Source: Magnetococcales bacterium
Lineage (GTDB): Bacteria > Pseudomonadota > Magnetococcia > Magnetococcales > UBA8363
Length of the DNA: 13,128 nt
Assembly: GCA_015232865.1 (NCBI GenBank)
Contig: JADFYU010000064.1
Coordinates: forward strand, 1 to 13,128
Direction of reading: 5' to 3'
Both the position numbers and the translations under genes were made by a program. A model generated the notes under the pieces. That model had not been told where the DNA came from. It saw only the letters and a list, made by a program, of their open reading frames with translations, and ran no database searches. This document shows, piece after piece, positions 1 through 5,139 of the stretch; position 1 is the stretch's first letter, and every line of letters begins with the position of its first letter.

Positions 1-1253
1 ATGGAGCCGGAGACATCCAGCAAAAAAACAAGGTTGCTGCGTGGCTGACGGTCCGCAACCAACTGATACCCCTTGATACCAATCTGCATCAGTTGGCTGG
101 CCGGATTCCACGGTGTCGGTGCCATGACTACCGTCGGCTGAAACGGCTGTTTCGGGTTGGTTGGAATGGTATAATCATAGTCAAAATAGTTGACCATCTC
201 CTCCACCCGTACGGCGTTGGGATTGGGTAGGCGGCCCTGGTTGAGCTGGCGTCGGACAAAACTATAAGAGGCGGTATCGACATCCACCGAAAAGGTCGAG
301 ACCGGCTCCGCTGTGACCTGTTTAACCCGGTTGAGCTCAACCGTTTGGTGCTGATCTCGCTCCAGGGTTTCGGCTTTAAAGGGGGGGAGTGGCTCCGGCA
401 GGATTCGCGACGGTGTTATCCTTTTCTCATCAACGGTCGGAGCCGTAAAAATCCGAGCGGTGTTTGCCTGTGACTGGATCGGTGCCATCATGGCTGCCGG
501 CACCGAATCGGCCAGAGTCATGACGGAAGCGGCTGGAACGACCGCCTTCTCCTGAGCCGGTTTCGCTCGATAATTTTGATTGGTTTGGGCATAAGTGGTG
601 TTTGTCTGCCCGCCTGCCTGATTTGATCCTTTGGCGAGGTCGGATGGGGTTGCTTGAGCGCGGTCCGCAGGTTTACCGACGGTATCGATTTTCCGGTTTT
701 CCCCTTTTACAGTTTTGGTCGAAATCTGAGCTGGTGAGAGAGGCGGGGCCAGTGTGGATCGATTGTTGACGATCGGCATTGGTTTTTCTTGATTTTCCTC
801 TCGTTCCAGCGGAGTTGCCTGTCCGGTCGCTCCGCTGACGGACTCCTGGGCTTTGAGCGGATTGCCGGCCTGGGTCGATTGGTCAAGGTCGGCTGCCCCT
901 CCGTCTGTTTGTGCGCTCTGGACCACTTCTGAAATCCTGGGGGTGGAATCCCAATTGATGGGGGTTTGGCTGGTTACGATCAAGGTCACCATGGCACAGG
1001 TGGCCAAGGCTCCGGCGGTGGTCAGGGTTTTGCTTTGCATCATCCACTCTCCTAAACGTTGAAAAATGTGTCTCGTTATAGAGGTAGGACGAAGGGAGTC
1101 GGCAGATCCTTGGAATTTTTTTTCAAAAAATTGACCATAGGCATCCAAACTGGCTTCGATAGCCTGTTTTTTTGCGGATTCGGAAGCGGGCGGCGTGGGT
1201 TGATCCTGAAAAGCGGAGTGAATATCTCGATCGTCAATATGGATGGGGTTCAT
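1..1253 (-). CDS. Membrane-anchored VWA-domain protein (YfbK-like), C-terminus beyond window
   Basis: The frame is open from an ATG at 1253 to the left edge (417 codons visible, no stop). Visible parts: an N-terminal segment of about 70 residues with acidic and lysine-rich stretches; a single hydrophobic helix at about residues 75-95; a long Q/P/A/T-rich linker to about residue 310; the conserved N-terminal module of YfbK-like VWA proteins at about 315-370 (key stretches STFSVDVDTASY and NAVRVEEMVNYF, then PTPWNP); and a final LLDVSGS, the start of the VWA MIDAS metal-binding motif, at the window edge. The expected topology is a cytoplasmic N-terminus with a periplasmic VWA domain. The start at 1253 is preferred over the ATG pair at 1043/1040 because the frame extends upstream, a GGGAGG Shine-Dalgarno lies 7 nt before it, and it begins 3 nt after the sigma-factor stop. 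VWA domains bind ligands through a divalent metal; the ligand here is unknown. Pairing with an ECF sigma gene suggests an anti-sigma or signal-sensing role (inference). No zinc-finger anti-sigma motif is visible. Confidence 0.9.
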   Translation of the reverse strand, partial: MNPIHIDDRDIHSAFQDQPTPPASESAKKQAIEASLDAYGQFFEKKFQGSADSLRPTSITRHIFQRLGEWMMQSKTLTTAGALATCAMVTLIVTSQTPINWDSTPRISEVVQSAQTDGGAADLDQSTQAGNPLKAQESVSGATGQATPLEREENQEKPMPIVNNRSTLAPPLSPAQISTKTVKGENRKIDTVGKPADRAQATPSDLAKGSNQAGGQTNTTYAQTNQNYRAKPAQEKAVVPAASVMTLADSVPAAMMAPIQSQANTARIFTAPTVDEKRITPSRILPEPLPPFKAETLERDQHQTVELNRVKQVTAEPVSTFSVDVDTASYSFVRRQLNQGRLPNPNAVRVEEMVNYFDYDYTIPTNPKQPFQPTVVMAPTPWNPASQLMQIGIKGYQLVADRQPRSNLVFLLDVSGS

Positions 1254-1256
1254 GGA

Positions 1257-1814
1257 TCAACCTCCCTGGTTCAGGCAATGGTTGAGGTTTTTCCGGGCTT
1301 CGGAGAGCCGCCAGGAGATGGTCCCTTCGGCACACGCCATGATCTCGCCGGCCTGACGGTGGTTGAGTCCTTCCCCATGAACCAGCAAGACCGCGCTGCG
1401 CAAGGCGTCCGGAAGTCGGGTTATACATCGGAGGATCAGTTTGGAAAAGAGAGTCCGGTGGGCATCCGGGGTTTGATCGGCCAGGTTGGAGAGGTCGACT
1501 CCGCTCTGCTCTCGATTGTCCTGCCGTTTTTTACGCCGATGAAAATCCCGCGCAGAATTAAGGACAATTTGATAAACCCAGCTGGAAAAGGCCGCCTCTC
1601 CCCGAAAACCCTCCAGACCATGGGCCAGCATGACACAGACCTCCTGGGCCAGATCTTCGGCATCTTGGGTGTGGTTTGTCCACCGATAGCACAGGCGAAA
1701 GATTAAATCGTAATGATGGTTCAACAGCTCGGAGAAAGCGGTTTTATTGCCGGCTTTGGCCTGTTCGACCCACTGCTTGATGAGGGCGGTCTGGGCCGCC
1801 GTTTCTTTGTTCAT
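1257..1814 (-). CDS. ECF-family RNA polymerase sigma factor
   Basis: This 185-residue protein has the two-domain ECF sigma layout and length. Region 2 spans about residues 25-95: a core-binding helix with YDLIFRLCYRW, the DAEDLAQEV motif at 51-59, and a -10-recognition helix with FSSWVYQIVLNSARDFHRR. Region 4 spans about 125-180: LPDALRSAVLL, then a helix-turn-helix with LNHRQAGEIMACAEGTISWRL. Such factors direct RNA polymerase to a small regulon and are usually held by a co-transcribed anti-sigma factor. The next gene, 3 nt downstream, encodes a membrane VWA protein and is the natural candidate partner. The ATG at 1814 is the only start, because an in-frame stop lies just upstream (1827-1829). 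No strong ribosome-binding site precedes it. The upstream RES gene ends 17 nt away, so transcription may read through from it. The ECF group and target genes cannot be told from the sequence. Confidence 0.93.
   Translation of the reverse strand: MNKETAAQTALIKQWVEQAKAGNKTAFSELLNHHYDLIFRLCYRWTNHTQDAEDLAQEVCVMLAHGLEGFRGEAAFSSWVYQIVLNSARDFHRRKKRQDNREQSGVDLSNLADQTPDAHRTLFSKLILRCITRLPDALRSAVLLVHGEGLNHRQAGEIMACAEGTISWRLSEARKNLNHCLNQGG
1261..1266 (-). promoter_or_regulatory. Shine-Dalgarno that sets the VWA gene start
   Basis: On the minus strand GGGAGG lies 7 nt before the ATG at 1253, inside the last codons of the sigma-factor gene. It supports the longer VWA protein with its cytoplasmic N-terminal segment and implies coupled translation with the sigma gene. 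Confidence 0.75.
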
Positions 1815-1831
1815 CGGCTGCCGGATTCAGG

Positions 1832-2506
1832 TTAAAAATTAAAATATTTGTCGATTCGCTGCCCGTCCCAATGATAACGCAGGTGGGTGTGTACCTCTGG
1901 AGGGGGAATTACGGTCGGGTTTAGGATGGCCAGGCATTGACCGCCTGGATTGCGCACGCTGTTGTAGAGCAGGCCGAGACTGTCGGCCTCGTACAGCTCC
2001 TGGGTGAACGCCTGGTTGCGCGAATAGCCATCCAGATTGGCATCGGCCTCATGCAAAATCTCGTAACCGTTGCGCAGGTCGTGAAGAGCCGCTCTGATGG
2101 GGCCGGCATAGGCGCGAAAATCGGCATAGAGCGGCGGGTCGTCGGTATCTCGATAAAAATTTTCCATATGAAACAGGGATTCCCGGAAGGCGGTGTCAAA
2201 ATCGATGGCTGCGTAATAGGCGCCAAACTCGGTCGAATTGAACCGGCCAGCTTGGCGGGGATCAAAATGACAAAAGGGTGCCATAACCCCACGTGCCTCT
2301 TCATCCAGTTGCTGTTTTTCCGGCATCATCAAGCAGGTTTCGCCGATCTCATTGCGAAACTGGTTGTTGGTCAGGCTCTCCAACTCCATCAAGATTTCCC
2401 ACTCGTCTGGCTCGGCAATACGTTCATAGATGTCGATGGGTGGATAGCGATGGGGAATAATGCGAATGGCTTGATCCCAGTCGATGGTGATAACGGGCGG
2501 TTTCAT
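1832..2506 (-). CDS. RES-domain toxin of a Xre-RES toxin-antitoxin pair
   Basis: The protein has 224 residues. The RES fold is recognised from GRFNSTEFGAYYAA (residues 87-100), followed by the helix ending AFRES (106-110), and from the C-terminal YNSVRNPGGQCLAI (181-194), which matches the (Y)xSVRxPGG block of the family. Likely active-site residues are R29 (YERI), Y97/Y98, E109 and S183. Characterised RES toxins (ParT, MbcT, Res from Xre-Res systems) consume NAD+ or use it to modify a target protein and so halt growth; which activity this one has cannot be read from sequence. The protein looks intact. Its start overlaps the antitoxin stop by 4 nt (ATGA), with a GAGGGG ribosome-binding site just upstream, the usual antitoxin-first coupled order. 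It is slightly longer than many RES toxins because of a segment of about 60 residues between the N-terminal arginine and the GRFN block. Confidence 0.88.
   Translation of the reverse strand: MKPPVITIDWDQAIRIIPHRYPPIDIYERIAEPDEWEILMELESLTNNQFRNEIGETCLMMPEKQQLDEEARGVMAPFCHFDPRQAGRFNSTEFGAYYAAIDFDTAFRESLFHMENFYRDTDDPPLYADFRAYAGPIRAALHDLRNGYEILHEADANLDGYSRNQAFTQELYEADSLGLLYNSVRNPGGQCLAILNPTVIPPPEVHTHLRYHWDGQRIDKYFNF
1843..1871 (-). promoter_or_regulatory. Possible sigma-70-type promoter before the sigma gene
   Basis: Reading the minus strand, TTGGGA (1866-1871; 4 of 6 to consensus), a 17-nt spacer, then AATATT (1843-1848; 4 of 6) lie in the last codons of the RES gene, in a locally AT-rich patch about 30-60 nt before the sigma start. 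This could give the sigma/VWA pair independent expression. The match is modest and could be chance. No clear ECF-type GGAAC...CGT autoregulatory site was seen here. Confidence 0.25.
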
Positions 2507-2883
2507 GTCATCCCCTCACAGGCGGCATCGATACGACGTCGAACATCGGCCAGGTCGGTAATATTGCCCCCGAGCATATGCTGAAATGCGGTGCGTCCTC
2601 CAAAATAGCGGTTGGGACGATGGACCCATTCATCGGAAATTTTGGGGTCGGGGTAGAGAATGTTGAGGCCCTTGTAGATGCCGATGATATAGCTGATCCG
2701 ACAGAGTTGATCTCGATTGAGTTTGGAGGGGGGGGTGTTTTTCCAGTTGTAGATGGAAGAGCGGCTCAACCCGCCCAGTAATATTTCAATATCATCAATG
2801 GAAGCATCCCATAACTCCATGATTTTGAAAAAAACCTTTAAACCCGTACTGGCCATGTTAGACTCTGAAGGAAGGTCATCCAT
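2503..2883 (-). CDS. Xre/MbcA/ParS-type antitoxin (DUF2384-like)
   Basis: This 126-residue protein directly precedes the RES toxin. The N-terminal half carries a helix-turn-helix (DIEILLGGLSRSSIYNWKN, about residues 31-49). The C-terminal half matches the MbcA/ParS/Xre toxin-binding domain, with NILYPDPKISDEWVHRPN followed by FGGRTAFQHMLGG and a final helix. By family knowledge it should bind and block the RES toxin through the C-terminal domain and repress its own operon through the helix-turn-helix. The ATG at 2883 has GGAG about 13 nt upstream, a long spacing. The ATG at 2856 (MASTG) is a possible shorter start that leaves both domains whole. A promoter and an inverted repeat lie upstream, fitting autoregulation. 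Confidence 0.88.
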   Translation of the reverse strand: MDDLPSESNMASTGLKVFFKIMELWDASIDDIEILLGGLSRSSIYNWKNTPPSKLNRDQLCRISYIIGIYKGLNILYPDPKISDEWVHRPNRYFGGRTAFQHMLGGNITDLADVRRRIDAACEGMT

Positions 2884-2913
2884 TAGTCGTTTTCCACTCC
2901 TTTGTCTTTTTCG

Positions 2914-2934
2914 TTAGAAGTCAGAATTGTCTAA
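2914..2934. promoter_or_regulatory. Candidate operator (inverted repeat) of the toxin-antitoxin operon
   Basis: A 5-bp inverted repeat, TTAGA (2914-2918) and TCTAA (2930-2934), is separated by 11 nt and so has centres about one and a half helical turns apart. It touches the -10 element of the candidate promoter and covers the expected transcription start. A further TTAGA lies at 2858-2862 and a TTAGT at 2883-2887, so there may be an array of half-sites. Binding by the antitoxin is inference. Confidence 0.35.
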
Positions 2935-2962
2935 TGCTATGGTTTTTTTTATGATATGTCTA
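2934..2962 (-). promoter_or_regulatory. Candidate promoter of the toxin-antitoxin operon
   Basis: On the minus strand TAGACA (2957-2962; 5 of 6 to TTGACA), exactly 17 nt, then TAGCAT (2934-2939; 4 of 6 to TATAAT) sit about 50 nt upstream of the antitoxin start. The spacer contains an A8 run. This is the best sigma-70-like element in the 161-bp gap between lnt and the antitoxin gene. The gap holds no recognisable terminator for lnt. Confidence 0.5.
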
Positions 2963-3044
2963 CAACTGGATGACGTCACCGGAATGGGCCGGGTTGTTCG
3001 GAATTGGCTGGAGGGAACAGGGTGTCGGGTATTTCCTGCCGAAT

Positions 3045-4670
3045 TTAGTCGGGTTGAGTGCTCTTTTTCCGCTGGAACAGGTCGCGTTTGAAAAGGCCGG
3101 AGAGCCAGATGGCGATACTGAGGTAGCTCCAGAACCAGATCCAGGCTTGACCGGATTTTTTGAACAGACTTTGTCCGCGTCCACGGGGAAGTTCGACGAT
3201 GACGGTGCCGGCTTGGTTGGCGGGGATGCGGGCTAGTTCATGGCCTCCTTGATCGAATGCGGCGGATATTCCGGTATTGGCAACTCGGACCATCGGCAGG
3301 CGGTTTTCGATGGCGCGCAGGCGGGCCATGGCCAGGTGTTGGGGTTTGGCCGATTCGCCGAACCAGGCGTCATTGGTTATGTTGACCAGCCAACGAACCC
3401 CGGAAGAGGCCAATTGTCGGACTTCATCGGGAAAAATCACCTCGTAGCAGATCAGCAGACCAATATTCCCCTGACTCCACGCCACCGGGATCGGGCCGGG
3501 ACCGGGTGTGAAATCCGAGGCTCCGGCAGTCAGCTTTGTTACGGAATCCGGTAGATATTGGCGCAGGGGGATGTATTCGCCGAAGGGCACCAGATGGTGT
3601 TTGTTATAGCGGTGATTTTGATTTTTTTTCTCGTCCAATAACAGCGCACTGTTATAAAAATTCCAATAGCCGTCCTGATCTTTGTCGGCCATGGGCGCGC
3701 CGGTCAAGATGGGAGCCCCCAGGTGCTGGCTGAGCTGTTTGATCTGGCCCATCTCGTCTGGGGAGGCCTGAAGAAAAAAAGCTACCGCTGTCTCCGGCCA
3801 GATCACCAGATCAACGGCTTGGGGAATCTCTCGACTCAGGTTGATATATTTTTTGAACCCTTCGTCCCGATAGCCGGGGTCCCACTTTTTTTCCTGAGGA
3901 ATATTTCCCTGAACCAGGGCGACCTTTAGGGGAGAGGCCCACTGGCTGGTCCTGGCCTTGTTCAGGTCGTAATCAATGCGCAGACTGCCATAGAGGTTCG
4001 CACAGCCGAGGGTGAACAGAATGGTCAGCACTCCGCCGACAATAATCCTGTTTTGTTGCCGACGTTGCCAGATTAGCGCCAAAATGGCGGCCGGAAACAA
4101 CATCAGCCAGGAGAGCAAATAGACGCCACCGAGGTCGGCTATTTGTAAAATCGCCTCACGACCGTTCCAGCCATAGCCGACCAGATTCCAGGCAAAACCG
4201 GTAAACAGATGGCTGCGTAGCCACTCCATGACCACCCAGAGGGCCGGAGCGGCCAGGGGTAGATTCTCCGGACGGGGTACCAAGCGGGGGAGCAGGGCGC
4301 CAAAAAGAGCGGAATAGAGGGCAATGGCGGCGGAAAAAAGCAGCAGTGCCAGCACCGCCAGGGGCAGTGGAAACCCGCCATGGAGATGAATGCTGGTGAG
4401 CAGCCACCAGAAACCCAGGCTAAAATGTCCCCAGCCGAATAAAAAGCCCAACCAGGCCCCCCGTCTCATGGAGACATTGTTCAACAGAACAAAAAAGAGG
4501 GCGAACCCCACCATCATGGTCAGCTCTTCCTGGATGGGCGGAAGACCGCGGACGGAGATCATTCCCGATAACAGTGCGAGATAGGCAGGCAGCCTCTCCC
4601 GACGGCTCAAAAATCCAGCCCATCTCTTCAGCTTCGAAACAAACCGATGCAGGGGCAGAGGATTACGCAT
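3045..4670 (-). CDS. lnt: Apolipoprotein N-acyltransferase
   Basis: Lnt transfers an acyl chain from phospholipid to the N-terminal cysteine of lipoproteins, the last step of lipoprotein maturation in the inner membrane. The N-terminal half carries multiple hydrophobic helices (about residues 30-220), including the conserved GFAWNLVGY block. The C-terminal half is a nitrilase-type domain with the full catalytic triad: E293 (IWPETA), K357 (RYNKHHLVPFGEYIP) and C408 (LLICYEVIFPD). A last hydrophobic helix precedes a basic tail. The ATG at 4670 gives 541 residues, near the family norm, and overlaps ybeY by 8 nt. An in-frame ATG at 4757 would add 29 residues lying inside ybeY and is less likely. 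It is the last gene of the miaB-phoH-pgpH-ybeY-lnt run. In many proteobacteria corC/ybeX separates ybeY from lnt; here it is missing. No terminator was identified downstream. Confidence 0.95.
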   Translation of the reverse strand: MRNPLPLHRFVSKLKRWAGFLSRRERLPAYLALLSGMISVRGLPPIQEELTMMVGFALFFVLLNNVSMRRGAWLGFLFGWGHFSLGFWWLLTSIHLHGGFPLPLAVLALLLFSAAIALYSALFGALLPRLVPRPENLPLAAPALWVVMEWLRSHLFTGFAWNLVGYGWNGREAILQIADLGGVYLLSWLMLFPAAILALIWQRRQQNRIIVGGVLTILFTLGCANLYGSLRIDYDLNKARTSQWASPLKVALVQGNIPQEKKWDPGYRDEGFKKYINLSREIPQAVDLVIWPETAVAFFLQASPDEMGQIKQLSQHLGAPILTGAPMADKDQDGYWNFYNSALLLDEKKNQNHRYNKHHLVPFGEYIPLRQYLPDSVTKLTAGASDFTPGPGPIPVAWSQGNIGLLICYEVIFPDEVRQLASSGVRWLVNITNDAWFGESAKPQHLAMARLRAIENRLPMVRVANTGISAAFDQGGHELARIPANQAGTVIVELPRGRGQSLFKKSGQAWIWFWSYLSIAIWLSGLFKRDLFQRKKSTQPD

Positions 4671-5139
4671 AGGGGTTGGGTAGTTCCAGATGCGCCAGAA
4701 TGGCGATCTCACGGGATTCTTGTTCACAAGCCGCCTGTTCGGAGCGTTCATGGTCATAACCGAGCAGGTGCAAGGTGCCGTGAACGGCCAAGTGGGTGAC
4801 GTGGGCCAGAAAGGGTTTGTTTTGGTCTTGGGCCTCTTTGAAAATGGTTTCGTAGGCGAGAATCAGATCGCCCAGGGGGAGGGGGCCGTCAATCGGCAGC
4901 GGATCGTCTTCGCCGTCCATCAGAGCAAATGAGAGCACGTTGGTGGCGCTCTTCTTGCCGCGATAGTGAAGATTATACTGCAAAATCTGCTCGTCCGTAG
5001 TCAATTGCACGCCCACTTCAATCCGATCAATCGGTTGATTTTCCAGTTTGAGTGTCGTCAGGACCGCCCATTCGATTTGGGCGTCCGTCTCTATTGGCCA
5101 AGGGGGCGTTTGCCTATCTACCAGAACGACCTCGTTCAC
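4663..5139 (-). CDS. ybeY: Endoribonuclease / rRNA maturation factor YbeY
   Basis: This 158-residue protein has the UPF0054 signature HGTLHLLGYDH, giving the metal ligands H120, H124 and H130, and the conserved arginine R60 in YRGKKSATNVLSF. YbeY is a zinc-dependent single-strand endoribonuclease needed for 16S rRNA 3'-end maturation and ribosome quality control, working in the cytoplasm. The start codon is GTG at 5139, chosen for the Shine-Dalgarno AAGGAGAG 8 nt upstream. This places the first 26 nt inside the pgpH-like gene, so the two are probably translationally coupled. The stop overlaps the lnt start by 8 nt. The family length is about 150-160 residues, so the protein is complete. Confidence 0.95.
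   Translation of the reverse strand: MNEVVLVDRQTPPWPIETDAQIEWAVLTTLKLENQPIDRIEVGVQLTTDEQILQYNLHYRGKKSATNVLSFALMDGEDDPLPIDGPLPLGDLILAYETIFKEAQDQNKPFLAHVTHLAVHGTLHLLGYDHERSEQAACEQESREIAILAHLELPNPYA

Noticed and set aside
1059..1706. Plus-strand open frame of 215 codons opposite the sigma-factor gene
   Set aside because: It is antisense to a clear ECF sigma factor, shows no domain or plausible ribosome-binding site, and reads as a codon-bias shadow.
1937..2584. Plus-strand open frame of 215 codons opposite the RES toxin
   Set aside because: The minus strand encodes recognisable RES and antitoxin proteins with coupled starts; the plus product has no recognisable features.
2972..2981. TGACGTCA palindrome downstream of lnt
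   Set aside because: It is a short 8-bp palindrome with no repeat copies, no U tract and no gene context to name a regulator.
4671..4757. N-terminal extension of Lnt to the ATG at 4757
   Set aside because: It would lie wholly inside ybeY, has no ribosome-binding site, and adds 29 polar residues not expected before the first membrane helix.
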